Below, one piece after another: positions 13,424-23,136 of a DNA stretch of 28,085 bases. The stretch covers positions 1 to 28,085 of the forward strand of contig CAMWRN010000005.1 of assembly GCA_947176675.1 (NCBI GenBank), given 5' to 3'. Position numbers and translations under genes: made by a program. Each line of letters starts with the position of its first letter. Position 1 is the first letter of the stretch. Below the pieces are notes generated by a model. The model did no database searches. It had not been told where the DNA came from and saw only the letters and a list, made by a program, of their open reading frames with translations. Source of the DNA: an uncultured Clostridia bacterium (lineage in GTDB: Bacteria; Bacillota; Clostridia; Oscillospirales; Ruminococcaceae).

Positions 13424-15172
13424 TTAGTCTGCACTCCAGCGAGATTCAAAATCATCATTTGACATTTTGAGACCCGTATTCAGCTTGTCGAGTATATCCT
13501 TCCCGCCGGGTGTCATTCTCACGGTCATCAGATATTGCTTTACGGCAGTACGGATATCACGTAAGGAGGCTTTTGCCTTAGTCCAGTTGGGAGGGCTGAA
13601 TACCTTGTTGTTCTGGCTTGCATCATCAAGTGCAATTTCAAATCCCATATTCAAACACTGACCGGCGAGTTCAATAACTGTGTCAAGAAGGTCGTTGTCC
13701 TTGAGCTTCTGCATTGCTACTGCCGGATTCGGGACAAGATCCTGCATCTTATTGATCTCGCAGAACAGAACAGAAACAGCGAAAAGATGGTGGTACGGAG
13801 CGTATGCCTTAAGAGCTATCAAAGCCTCGTTCAGTCCAAGCGGATTATCATTGCCCCAATTCTTATAAACCTCTTTATAGAGATCAGAAAGTGCCTGAAC
13901 CTTTTCAGGACTATATTCCCTATGGAACAGCTGCTCAAAATACTTATCGAAGATTCTGCTCTCACTGTAGGAAATGGTAGGTCTCTGAGAATGCCATGCG
14001 ATCAGTTGTTTGCCGAGCGATGTCAGATCCACGATATGCGCCGTGTTGTATTTAACTGGATCAGCATTCTCTCCGCGTTTTGTAATGAAGTATCCGTCTG
14101 TAAAGTGTTGTTCGTAAGCTTTCTTCATTGCCAGAACGTATTTGTCATTGCTCCTCAAGTCACGAGCTTTTACAGCACTCTGAGAGTTTGTGCATGTGCT
14201 GATTTCATCTGCACGCTCTGCATTACTAATCTCATAGAAGCGGAACATTATATAAGCGTCGCTGACATTGCGGACGGATTCACTGCAATTAAAGATCGTA
14301 CTCAGGGATTGGCAGCCATTCACCACATTCAATTCCTTTACGCTCATGGTTCCATTGACAATTTTGATAGACGAGCAAATTGCCGTTATTCCATTGTGAA
14401 GGAAGAAGAACTCCTCTGGATTATTCCGCAGTGTGCGAGCGATTCCCTTATTAACCTTATTCCCGGTACCCAGAGACTGGCGTACATTTTTTCTGAAAAG
14501 CGTCCCATCCTTGATGCCGGGAATCTTTATACAATCCTTCAGTGGGATGGTTGCGATAACAGCTCTGGTCGCGCCAATCTGCATCTCCATATATTTCCCT
14601 TGTTCAATGGAAAATTCATAATTGATATAGGGACGATTTCGATTCAGTGCCTCGTCATATCGAGCCTGAAGAGTTTCATTGTCAACAAGCACAAGATTTG
14701 CGCTCAAGGGTTCGCTCTCCGCAAGTTCCGCCTGAAAAGCGACCAGATCAGCCTTAGCAGAATCCGTCAAACCGGATGTTGTAATCAGTTCAAAGCAAAC
14801 CTCGTAATCATCCTCCAAAGCTGTAGCTATTTCGCTGATTTTTGCCTGCAGCTTTTCATTAGCCGCCTCCTGCAACTTTGCAAGATTCTTAATTTGAATC
14901 CACGACGATGTTACCTCACGAAGAGGTTCTGCATCCACAGTGTCGCCTTTGTAAAACTTTCCCTGAATGATGTATATCGTGGAAGACTGGTCATCGATAT
15001 AAACCGCATCAATCTGCTTGTCACCGGCTCCATCAGTAATACAGGCCTTGGCCTCAAAGGTATCAAGGTTATGGATATTACGAAGATACCATGCGACAAA
15101 CCGTTGCCCATCGTTTGGGTAGTTCTTCACATAGTATTCCTGAGCTATGTCCTTCTTTATTTTTTCGTACAT
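13424..15172 (-). CDS. AIPR-family abortive-infection protein with nuclease-like N-terminus
   Basis: 582 residues. The central region (about 220-480) has the AIPR hallmarks: EEFFFLHNGITAICSSI at ~254-269 and VVNGCQSLSTIF at ~283-294. AIPR proteins were first linked to abortive phage infection and often sit in restriction-modification loci. The N-terminal 80 residues contain D55 in DKQIDAVYID and Q70-G-K72 in IYIIQGKFY, a PD-(D/E)xK-like D...QxK pattern that predicts DNase activity. The ATG at 15172 follows GGAGGA. The gene lies 34 bp after the Mrr-family gene on the same strand. The family is well supported; the activity is inferred from motifs. Confidence 0.85.
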   Translation of the reverse strand: MYEKIKKDIAQEYYVKNYPNDGQRFVAWYLRNIHNLDTFEAKACITDGAGDKQIDAVYIDDQSSTIYIIQGKFYKGDTVDAEPLREVTSSWIQIKNLAKLQEAANEKLQAKISEIATALEDDYEVCFELITTSGLTDSAKADLVAFQAELAESEPLSANLVLVDNETLQARYDEALNRNRPYINYEFSIEQGKYMEMQIGATRAVIATIPLKDCIKIPGIKDGTLFRKNVRQSLGTGNKVNKGIARTLRNNPEEFFFLHNGITAICSSIKIVNGTMSVKELNVVNGCQSLSTIFNCSESVRNVSDAYIMFRFYEISNAERADEISTCTNSQSAVKARDLRSNDKYVLAMKKAYEQHFTDGYFITKRGENADPVKYNTAHIVDLTSLGKQLIAWHSQRPTISYSESRIFDKYFEQLFHREYSPEKVQALSDLYKEVYKNWGNDNPLGLNEALIALKAYAPYHHLFAVSVLFCEINKMQDLVPNPAVAMQKLKDNDLLDTVIELAGQCLNMGFEIALDDASQNNKVFSPPNWTKAKASLRDIRTAVKQYLMTVRMTPGGKDILDKLNTGLKMSNDDFESRWSAD

Positions 15173-15206
15173 AATATTCCTCCGATTTAATGTCTATGGT
15201 AGAACG

Positions 15207-16124
15207 TCACTCATCCTGATATTCAGCAAGAGCATCCGTATCAATTGCCTTAATTTCAAAAGTTTTTCTCGTTGACACGCAGAAATTATACTCAATCATT
15301 AGATTTGCAAGTCTCTCACCATCAATCAGAATGATATGATGTGTATTTGCGTAATCCTTAGCCTTCTGTGAAAACTTAGCTGTCGTAACGAAAAGTCCAT
15401 CGCCGTGCTTTCCGGCAATCGCACCAACAAAGCTCTGAATGTCCGGTTGACCAACAACTCTATCTGGTGCCCATTCCTTAGCCTGCATATAAATCAAAGA
15501 GAAGCCGAGCTTGTCCTCCATGATGACTCCATCAATTCCATCATCACCGGAAGCGACTGTTGCATGACTTCCGTAAGCCACAGTTCCATAACCCATCTTT
15601 GAAAGAAGATCAACAACGAGCTTTTCAAAGGTGTATGGCGAAATTTTCAGAACCTCACTCAACAAATCAGATGCAAGGCTTGCATTAATCTGCTTGTATG
15701 CGTCTTCAAGTTGGTCATCGGGTGTAAGATTCGTCGGCTTTGAAATCGTAGGCACTGCATCATCTCCATTCGTAGAATCAGAGGCGGATGCAAAATCTAC
15801 AAATGAAGGAAACTGTTCCAGATATTTAGAGTCTATTTTCTCCGGATTTTCTGCAACTACCTTCTTTCCAATTTCCGTAATGACAATAGTGGCGCGGGCA
15901 GGACTATCAAGGAGTCCAGCCTTTTTCAGATAAGTCTTCGCCCATCCGACCCTGTTTTTAAACACTGTTTGTCTGCCGCTCGGAAGCATTTCTGCGAGGT
16001 CTTCTGATGATAAATTTAGCTGTTGAGCTAACTCGGCAGTAACGTCTTTAATTTTATAGACCTCACCGTCTTTTACTGCTACCAGTAAAGGCTTCATCAA
16101 TTCATCGTATTTTGGCACTGCCAT
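15207..16124 (-). CDS. mrr: Mrr-family restriction endonuclease
   Basis: 305 residues from ATG 16124, which has AAGGAGG 7 nt upstream. A GTG at 16148 would overlap the previous gene and include that site. The N-terminal part (about 1-100) is the winged-helix Mrr N domain (ELMKPLLVAVKDGEVYKIKD). Residues ~160-280 are the Mrr catalytic domain of the PD-(D/E)xK fold: FEKLVVDLLSKMGYG (E167), GDDGIDGVI (D198) and IYMQAKEW (Q214, K216). Relatives such as E. coli Mrr cut methylated DNA. Here it sits directly behind a type I methylase system, so it must tolerate the host's own methylation or act on other modified or foreign DNA. All catalytic residues are present. Confidence 0.9.
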   Translation of the reverse strand: MAVPKYDELMKPLLVAVKDGEVYKIKDVTAELAQQLNLSSEDLAEMLPSGRQTVFKNRVGWAKTYLKKAGLLDSPARATIVITEIGKKVVAENPEKIDSKYLEQFPSFVDFASASDSTNGDDAVPTISKPTNLTPDDQLEDAYKQINASLASDLLSEVLKISPYTFEKLVVDLLSKMGYGTVAYGSHATVASGDDGIDGVIMEDKLGFSLIYMQAKEWAPDRVVGQPDIQSFVGAIAGKHGDGLFVTTAKFSQKAKDYANTHHIILIDGERLANLMIEYNFCVSTRKTFEIKAIDTDALAEYQDE

Positions 16125-16144
16125 TGTTAGTCCTCCTTCTTGAC

Positions 16145-18700
16145 TCACTGAAGAGCGGGATCGCTCCCCAGAGGAGTAATTCCGTTTTCTTTGAGCATTT
16201 CATTTATTTCATAAATTGAATTCTCAGCACAGGCTCCTAATACGCATTGATAAACGTATCCCTCGCCCTTCATTGAATTTAATTTAAAGTCTGTTTTACC
16301 AAGAAACATCTCAGCTTCTGGCAAAGGCAGCTTCAGACCTACGCATAATGCAAGAACCGTCTGGACTGAAGTCGGGTACTCTTCATCGTTTCTCAAACGC
16401 TGAATGGTTTTTTCTCCCACAAGTGAGCGGTCAGCCAACTGCTTATTTGAGAGCTTCCTTTCCTTCTGCAGCGCTACCAGCGTCTCAGCAAAGGAACCGG
16501 GATATCTACGCATGGCTTCTGAACGGCGCTTTGCGTTCTTGATCTGCTCAAGAAGTGTCTTGTTGTGCGCGTTAAGTTCAAAGGAATATTCAACCTGATT
16601 TTCAACCGGCGCGGCATTCCGCATAAACTGCGTGTAATACCTTGCCCCTTGATATTTCGATTGATAGCTATATCCCTTCGAGAAGACGACGCAGCACTCA
16701 TCCATGTGCGAGAAAGCATATTCTGACAGCGTAGCATTCCCGGACTGATCTCTCGCTATGTATTTCTCGTTATTGAGAACGAGATGACGATCTGCAAAAG
16801 TAAACCGTCCGCTGTCAATCAGCTTCTTAAACTCACGATCAAAGCAGTATGCCTTAAATAAATCGGCATAGGGAATAGTGAACGTCTGATTCTTATCCAA
16901 GGCACCTGCTTCAAATGAATATCCGCGAACATACTGACCATCCACAAATGGATATGCGCCCTCGGCTTTGGAATACCCCAGATCCATCAGACGAACCTTG
17001 GCGGCCTGTCTCGACACATCGAACAGCTCCGCAAGTTCATCAATGACATTCTCATAGGCTGCAATGCTCGCATCATCAGCCCCGCCGTAAACTGCAAGTA
17101 GCTGATCTGCCTTCAAGCGCGTCGGTTTCGCAGGCATCAAGATTCTCGGAGCGATGCCTTTGGCTTGCCACTCCATCCAGTCTACAGCCTTCCATTTATC
17201 TGAATCCATGGAATTAGCGGCTATCTGACATTGAATTGCTTTTCCCAGATTATCATCGGCACCTATCATTTTCATCAGCACGTGGTATGGCTGATGACGG
17301 TGCCAATGAAAACACTCATGTGCCAGCGTAGTGCGCTTTGTTCCTACAGATCTCTCATAGGAAACACGCGGATCAAGATAAACGGTTCCGCGTTTGGCGT
17401 TGCGAATTGTAATCTTCCGGTGCTTGTCGAGAACATTCCCGTTATCAAATATGATAGTCCCAAAGTAAGTAAGATCATCCGACAGAGGGACATCTTCGAT
17501 AACCTGTAGTTTCATATCGCTGGCTATCGTCTCAATTGGAACCCGCATCGGTTTATCCAGTGCTTCCGGACAATACCTTGTCAGGAATTTCTCAGCCTCG
17601 TCTTCAAACTGGTCGCGAGAGATAATAGGTACCAGCTCTCCGGACAGACGGTCATTATCAGATTCCTCTTGCGGCTCACAATTACCAACAGACATGATCC
17701 GGAACCCGCTCATATCGATGCCAAGAGTAACCTGACAATGGATCTTAAGCCAGCGCTCATTAAAATATCCCTTGCGAGATGCGGACGGCATTTCGACATC
17801 GCATGATGCAATTACATCGAAAGCAATCACGCCATCCTCCGGCTGTTCAATATGGATAACATTCTCGATTTCCATATCAATGACCGATAGTCTTTTCGTG
17901 TCACCAGAATGATCCTCTTGAATATAAGCTATGGCCGCATCCCGGATGTCGTCATAACGAGATTGGTCGATCAGTTTCTGTAGTGGGCTTTCATCCTGCG
18001 CTTCATAGTAGTCCAGTCTGCTGTCGTTGAGCTCTTTACGAATTTCACGCCAATTAGGCATGTACCTATCCATGTGTGCGATGAGTGTAGCATCATGCTT
18101 TCTTGTGATTAAATGTGTAAGCTCATGCAAAATAATATAATCAAGGCAGGCATACGGTTTCTGGGCGAGCTGCAGGTTGAACCACAGCTTCTTTTTATCT
18201 GTGCTGCAGGCACCCCATTTTGTGACCATATATTTCGTTTGCCAAGAATCACATTTAAGTCCTGTCTGTGCCTCCCACTTAGGCAGACGCTTTTCTATTT
18301 CTTCCTTTAGGATCTTCCGATATTCCTCTTTCACATAAGCGTCTCGCTGTTTCACAGTACTCTTGGCGCTCATAGATAGAACAATATTCTGATTCTGAAT
18401 CTCGAAGCTGTTCTTTTGATTGTCCGGTTTGAAGACAAGAAAGTATTGCTTTCCCCAGATATACATCGTCTCGCCGGAAACATACTGTCGCTTCGATGCT
18501 CTTGGCTGATCCTGAAACTGCGCAATAGCCCTCTTGATAAAGCCCAGCTGAGTTCTGGCATAAGCCTCTATAGCTTTATCGTCCACGGATAAAGGCGCAG
18601 AAATTACCACATGTCCATCCGGTGGCTTCACCTGAAGGTGCATATTTTTTATATTCTTTTTTTGCACATCAATCGGAATACCGGAAATGACAATGCGCAT
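16145..18700 (-). CDS. Fusion of YgjP/WSS1-like and ImmA/IrrE-like metallopeptidases with an HTH domain
   Basis: 851 residues in four recognisable parts. Residues 1-235 are a YgjP/DUF45 (M48/SprT-type) zinc peptidase domain with KWGACS (161-166) and HELTHLITRKH (H192, E193, H196, likely third ligand H202). Residues ~245-345 are a beta-rich linker domain. Residues ~365-600 are an ImmA/IrrE-like peptidase domain with HECFHWH (H461, E462, H465). Residues ~735-800 are a Cro/C1-type HTH (LSNKQLADRSLVGEKTIQRL). YgjP-type proteases commonly neighbour hsdR genes; ImmA/IrrE proteases cleave phage-type repressors. Having both on one chain with an HTH is unusual in my experience. The ATG shares one base with the hsdR stop, so translation is coupled. 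The targets are unknown; repressor or HsdR turnover is inference. Confidence 0.85.
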   Translation of the reverse strand: MRIVISGIPIDVQKKNIKNMHLQVKPPDGHVVISAPLSVDDKAIEAYARTQLGFIKRAIAQFQDQPRASKRQYVSGETMYIWGKQYFLVFKPDNQKNSFEIQNQNIVLSMSAKSTVKQRDAYVKEEYRKILKEEIEKRLPKWEAQTGLKCDSWQTKYMVTKWGACSTDKKKLWFNLQLAQKPYACLDYIILHELTHLITRKHDATLIAHMDRYMPNWREIRKELNDSRLDYYEAQDESPLQKLIDQSRYDDIRDAAIAYIQEDHSGDTKRLSVIDMEIENVIHIEQPEDGVIAFDVIASCDVEMPSASRKGYFNERWLKIHCQVTLGIDMSGFRIMSVGNCEPQEESDNDRLSGELVPIISRDQFEDEAEKFLTRYCPEALDKPMRVPIETIASDMKLQVIEDVPLSDDLTYFGTIIFDNGNVLDKHRKITIRNAKRGTVYLDPRVSYERSVGTKRTTLAHECFHWHRHQPYHVLMKMIGADDNLGKAIQCQIAANSMDSDKWKAVDWMEWQAKGIAPRILMPAKPTRLKADQLLAVYGGADDASIAAYENVIDELAELFDVSRQAAKVRLMDLGYSKAEGAYPFVDGQYVRGYSFEAGALDKNQTFTIPYADLFKAYCFDREFKKLIDSGRFTFADRHLVLNNEKYIARDQSGNATLSEYAFSHMDECCVVFSKGYSYQSKYQGARYYTQFMRNAAPVENQVEYSFELNAHNKTLLEQIKNAKRRSEAMRRYPGSFAETLVALQKERKLSNKQLADRSLVGEKTIQRLRNDEEYPTSVQTVLALCVGLKLPLPEAEMFLGKTDFKLNSMKGEGYVYQCVLGACAENSIYEINEMLKENGITPLGSDPALQ

Positions 18701-21700
18701 TAAAACTCCTCCTGCTTCTCGATGATCTTATAGATGCGCTCCACTTCAGAGTCATCACCTAAAATCTCATAGAGTGCTTTCTTTATTCTTCGAATTACGA
18801 CCTGATTATCTCTGAACCCAGACAGCGCCTGTTTTTTCACGGCCTTGTAAATTCGAAGAGCAAGTTTCTCGTCCTCGCCGGTGTTGTCATAAATGGCCAT
18901 GAGCGCCTTGCTCTTACGGATGCTTTCCGGATATTTATCGTTATCCTCCGGGCAATCAACATCTTTGGCCAGCTTTATATATTTCTCAAGCATCTCGGCG
19001 TAGTCAAGAACTCCCTGCTTACGCTCTTCGATGAGCTTATCAAGGATTTCTGACATCTTTGCGTAGTAGCGCGGATTGACGGTGACCTTTTCAATAACCT
19101 TCTTACGGATGTTATTCTCGATGGCCTCTGCTGCACCTTCCTTGTGTCCGCTATCGCCTTCACCGGTAAGCGTCTCACCCTGCTTTGCTACGAAATCCAA
19201 TAGGGTAAGATCATCAAAATCGCCAATCTTCTCAGCATCCGCTGCCGTGATATAGTTATCAATCATCTTTCTCATATCAGGCTCATAGGCCTTCAAATCG
19301 AGGAAGTCACCACTGGCCGTACCAATGGTTTTCTTCAACTCAATGTAGAAAGTGACCTTCTTGTCATATTCATTCAGTTTGCCAGATGAGATGTCATCAA
19401 CCAGATATGGTTTTGCTTCCGCGAATGCTCTGACAAGACTGCTCACCAGACGATAAAGTTTTTCTCTCAGGCGGGCATAAATCTCGTCGCTCTCCTCCGA
19501 CTGACCGGAAACACCACAGAAATAATGGATGAACTGGATCTCCCCACGAGGTTCCTCGACGCCTTCGCAGAGTTCTTCGACGGCATCATACACTTCCTCA
19601 AAATAGGATACCGTAGCATCATGGCGATCCTTAACAAGTCCTTTTACATCCTCCGGATCATATCCTTCAAAAGCGCCGGAAGTATAGTCCTTCATTGCAG
19701 TCTGAAGCTGTCCAAACAGCTGCTTGTAATCCACGATATAGCCGAAGTCTTTACTATCATCATCAAGACGGTTGACGCGGCAAATCGCCTGAAATAGACC
19801 GTGATCCTGCATCCTCTTATCGATGTAAAGGTAGGTACAAGGAGGCGCATCAAATCCGGTGAGCAGCTTGTCCACGACAATAAGGAGCTTCATATTTGCA
19901 GGCTCCTCTACAAACTTCCGCTTTGCTTCCTTTTCAAATTCCTCCACCTTGGCCTGAACCGATCCCGCATTCGGAAGGTCAGAAGGATCAAGCCCCAGCA
20001 TCTTCAAATACGTCTCGTATTTGAGGAAGGTTTCAGTATCATCCTCATCGCTGACGGTATCAGTGCGCAGTTCGCCCTTGTTCGGTGTATAGGAAGATAT
20101 GATGGCGCACTTCTTAAAGCCCATCTGTTGGAAGATTTCGTAATACTTACAAGCCGTAGGAATACCATCAGCTACAAGAATCGCATTACCGTTTCCATCC
20201 ATCAGACGTGGCTTCATATTAAAATCCTGAATGATGTCCCATGCAACCTTTTCCAGACGAGACCGAGAACTGTATACCTTCTGCATCGTGCCCCACTTCT
20301 CCTTGAGCTTTGCTTTAGCACGAGAAGAGAGGCCTCTGGTCTTTACATCAAACCACTGGTCAACACGATCCTGCGAAGATAAATTCTGTGGAACATCACG
20401 ATACTCATAACGCAAATCCAGCACGACACCATCGGCAACGCCTTCGTTATATTTATAAGCATGGATATATGTACCGAAAACTTCGATACTGATCTTTTTA
20501 TCCTTTTTCAGCAACGGAGTACCCGTAAAACCGATAAATACTGCATTCGGCATGATAGTCTTCATCGCCGTATGGAGCTTACCGGACTGCGTTCTGTGGC
20601 ATTCGTCAACAAATACCACAAGATTTCCCTTTGCCTCGAAATCGGCAGGGAGGGAGGCTTTCAGCTCTTCAATATACTTATCGTAGTCATTTTCTGTCGC
20701 TTCTCCGCCACGACGGCCAAACTTATGAACCAGAGAGCAAATCAGCGAATCATCATATACATTCAGGCGATTCAGCAAATCCTTACCACTCTTGGTACGA
20801 GCAATATTTTCATCCACGCCAGTGAATGTTTTTTCTATCTGCTCATCAAGCTCATCTCGGTCTGTCACAATAAGGACACGGGCATTAAGTTCCGCCCAAT
20901 GTGTCAGAATCCACTTGGCAAGCCACACCATTGTCAGCGTTTTGCCGGAACCCTGTGTATGCCAAAGAATACCACCTAACGGTTTATCTGGATCTCTGTT
21001 CGGATTGTGAAACTCCGTCCTCAGATTATTAAGCCTCTGCTGAGTGCGCTTGATGCCAAAATACTGATTGTAGCGGCACACCTTTTTGATGCCTTTATCA
21101 AAGACAACAAAATTCATGATAAGGTCAATAAAACGTTCCTTATCGAACATGGCATATATCTGCTTCAGGAGTTTATTCTCGATGCCTTCGCAGGTTTTAC
21201 TGATACGAACATCTACTGGATCACGTTCCTCCTCATGTTCTTTGAAGCCGTCATCCTTCCACTCCATATAAAACTTCTCTCCGGTCAGAAGCGTGCCGTA
21301 GCGCAGGCCTTCTGATTCGTTTCCGGCCATGCAAAATTGCATCGTGGAAAAGAAGCCCTGTATGAATGAATTCTTCTGGTTCGTCAGATTCTGGCGGATA
21401 CCTTCGGACACGGAGATGCTGCTTCGCTTTAATTCGATAACAGCCACAGCAATACCATTCAGATAGATGACAAGATCCGGCCTCTTCTCCTGCTGCTCAA
21501 CAACAGTTACTTCCTCAGCGATTGCAAAGTCATTATTCAGCGGATTGGCCTCGTCGATAAGTTCAACTGTCACCGGAGGCTTCTCCGGGCTCTCACTGAC
21601 CGGAATGCCGTACTTCAACCGCGAATACACAGTCTTATTGGCATCATAGACTCCACGTGAAAGATTCCCTGCTTCCTGCTGAAGCTGCATAACGGCAGCA

Positions 21701-21879
21701 TCAATCAGTTTGTCTGCATAGCCCTTCAGTCGAAGATACTGGCGCAGGCGATCTTCCTTGATGTTCTTATTCTGATAATCCGACAGGTTACCGATATACT
21801 GGTAGCCCAAGATCTCCGGATCTTTAAAGAAGCGGATCACTCTTTCCTGTGTTTTGATTTCGGCATCCCCAATACTCAT
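18700..21879 (-). CDS. hsdR: Type I restriction enzyme R subunit
   Basis: Motor and nuclease subunit of a type I restriction-modification complex; it translocates and cuts unmethylated DNA. It is 1059 residues, typical in length. The N-terminal PD-(D/E)xK nuclease has D135 in RPDLVIYLNG and E149-x-K151 in AVIELKRS. The superfamily 2 helicase motifs are Walker A in HTQGSGKT (about 307-314), DECH (425-428) in VVFVDECHRT, and FTGTPLL (451-457). A C-terminal helical domain should contact HsdM/HsdS. The start at 21879 has AAGGAGG upstream, which overlaps the hsdS stop. No motif is broken, so it should be active. Confidence 0.97.
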   Translation of the reverse strand: MSIGDAEIKTQERVIRFFKDPEILGYQYIGNLSDYQNKNIKEDRLRQYLRLKGYADKLIDAAVMQLQQEAGNLSRGVYDANKTVYSRLKYGIPVSESPEKPPVTVELIDEANPLNNDFAIAEEVTVVEQQEKRPDLVIYLNGIAVAVIELKRSSISVSEGIRQNLTNQKNSFIQGFFSTMQFCMAGNESEGLRYGTLLTGEKFYMEWKDDGFKEHEEERDPVDVRISKTCEGIENKLLKQIYAMFDKERFIDLIMNFVVFDKGIKKVCRYNQYFGIKRTQQRLNNLRTEFHNPNRDPDKPLGGILWHTQGSGKTLTMVWLAKWILTHWAELNARVLIVTDRDELDEQIEKTFTGVDENIARTKSGKDLLNRLNVYDDSLICSLVHKFGRRGGEATENDYDKYIEELKASLPADFEAKGNLVVFVDECHRTQSGKLHTAMKTIMPNAVFIGFTGTPLLKKDKKISIEVFGTYIHAYKYNEGVADGVVLDLRYEYRDVPQNLSSQDRVDQWFDVKTRGLSSRAKAKLKEKWGTMQKVYSSRSRLEKVAWDIIQDFNMKPRLMDGNGNAILVADGIPTACKYYEIFQQMGFKKCAIISSYTPNKGELRTDTVSDEDDTETFLKYETYLKMLGLDPSDLPNAGSVQAKVEEFEKEAKRKFVEEPANMKLLIVVDKLLTGFDAPPCTYLYIDKRMQDHGLFQAICRVNRLDDDSKDFGYIVDYKQLFGQLQTAMKDYTSGAFEGYDPEDVKGLVKDRHDATVSYFEEVYDAVEELCEGVEEPRGEIQFIHYFCGVSGQSEESDEIYARLREKLYRLVSSLVRAFAEAKPYLVDDISSGKLNEYDKKVTFYIELKKTIGTASGDFLDLKAYEPDMRKMIDNYITAADAEKIGDFDDLTLLDFVAKQGETLTGEGDSGHKEGAAEAIENNIRKKVIEKVTVNPRYYAKMSEILDKLIEERKQGVLDYAEMLEKYIKLAKDVDCPEDNDKYPESIRKSKALMAIYDNTGEDEKLALRIYKAVKKQALSGFRDNQVVIRRIKKALYEILGDDSEVERIYKIIEKQEEF

Positions 21880-21894
21880 TCGACAGGCACCTCC

Positions 21895-23136
21895 TTACAC
21901 TAATCTGACCTTGCCGGTCAGCAATTCTTCCATCATACCTTGCTTAATTTTCTGATATTTTGATAACTTCTTTTCGAGTCTGTGGATATCTGAATCCATG
22001 TCAAAAAGGATACCAGCTATGGCTTCTTGTTCTTCCCTCGTTGGCGGTACATATAAGTCGAACTTCACAAGGTCTTTCTGATATAAGTGATTAATCGTCG
22101 ACCCCGCTGACAGTTGCTGAAGGAAATCCTTAAATACTGACGACTCTAATACGTAAAACATAAAATGTGCTGTATATGCATCCGTTATAGGCTTTACAAG
22201 AAATACACCACTATTTAGTGTCGCTGGTCTGGTTAGGTCAGCCACATATGCAACTTTTCCAATAGTACCGTCTTTTGTAAGAAGGAGATCACCGTTTGAA
22301 ACCTGAATATTAGGATCTTGTGCATACCTGTCGTAGTCTACATAATGACAACCACTCCAGTTAATCTGGCCGTCTTTAAAATCTGTGCCAGTAATCAGGT
22401 ATGAATAACCTTCATTCAAATACTCCGCAGTGGTCAATCCCTGCCAGCCAATACGCGCTTTAAGTTTGGAATTCTTGGAGAGGTTAATCTTTACCCACTC
22501 TCCATCGAAACCATCCAGTCGCTTCTTCCCGGTGACAAGCATTTGCATTGTCCCCTGACGAATATCCTTTTTCTTCCGGATGAGCTTTTGCTGGTCGAAA
22601 ATCAGCTTATCTACCTCCGACAAGGTTTTTATTATTTTACCTTGTTCCTCGATACTCTCTGGGTAAATTACATTAAGACGACTCACGATTCCCACGCTTA
22701 AACCGTCCATTATTCCTCCCACTGCGAGCCTTGCTGTCTGATCACTCAAATAATGGAACTGATCAGAAAACAATTGCAGAATGTAGTCAGAGCGAACCTT
22801 CTTTTCATCAAAACGAAGTCGTATTAAATGTGAATCCATTATCCCGCGCTGTATTGTAGTTGGAACAATAGCGCACTTTCCAATCGTGCCCATTGTACTC
22901 ATAACAAAGTCACCGGGAAGTATTTCACAGGAATTCAACCGATTAAAATGCTCACGCGTTAAATACCTGTCACCTATATTAAAATCATGTGCATAAACAT
23001 TTTCCTGTCCATAGACGCGGTAGACTCCGTCGGACAGAAGCATTTCCTTTTTTAATTGACTACCAAACGGCCCGATTTTAATACCATTTGGTTTCAGCAC
23101 CTCAGTTATCGGACGCTCGACCCAGCCATTTACCAT
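21895..23136 (-). CDS. hsdS: Type I restriction enzyme specificity subunit
   Basis: 413 residues arranged as two target-recognition domains (about 1-175 and 210-385). Each is followed by a conserved helical spacer (EEQGKIIKTLSEVDKLIFDQQKLI and REEQEAIAGILFDMDSDIHRLEKKL). Each domain reads half of a bipartite DNA site, and the spacers set the gap and bind two HsdM. The two C-terminal helices end in similar M-Q/E-ML-TGK-RL motifs, an internal repeat typical of HsdS. The ATG at 23136 overlaps the hsdM stop codon. There is a single copy, with no second hsdS or recombinase nearby to suggest phase-variable shuffling. Confidence 0.96.
   Translation of the reverse strand: MVNGWVERPITEVLKPNGIKIGPFGSQLKKEMLLSDGVYRVYGQENVYAHDFNIGDRYLTREHFNRLNSCEILPGDFVMSTMGTIGKCAIVPTTIQRGIMDSHLIRLRFDEKKVRSDYILQLFSDQFHYLSDQTARLAVGGIMDGLSVGIVSRLNVIYPESIEEQGKIIKTLSEVDKLIFDQQKLIRKKKDIRQGTMQMLVTGKKRLDGFDGEWVKINLSKNSKLKARIGWQGLTTAEYLNEGYSYLITGTDFKDGQINWSGCHYVDYDRYAQDPNIQVSNGDLLLTKDGTIGKVAYVADLTRPATLNSGVFLVKPITDAYTAHFMFYVLESSVFKDFLQQLSAGSTINHLYQKDLVKFDLYVPPTREEQEAIAGILFDMDSDIHRLEKKLSKYQKIKQGMMEELLTGKVRLV

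Noticed and set aside
13787..15190. 467-codon plus-strand open frame opposite the AIPR gene
   Set aside because: It has no ribosome site, its product is Ile/Cys/Leu-rich without any motif, and the opposite frame encodes a clear AIPR protein.
21895..23136. Phase-variable hsdS shuffling locus
   Set aside because: Only one hsdS is present, with no silent copy, flanking inverted repeats or recombinase gene in the window.
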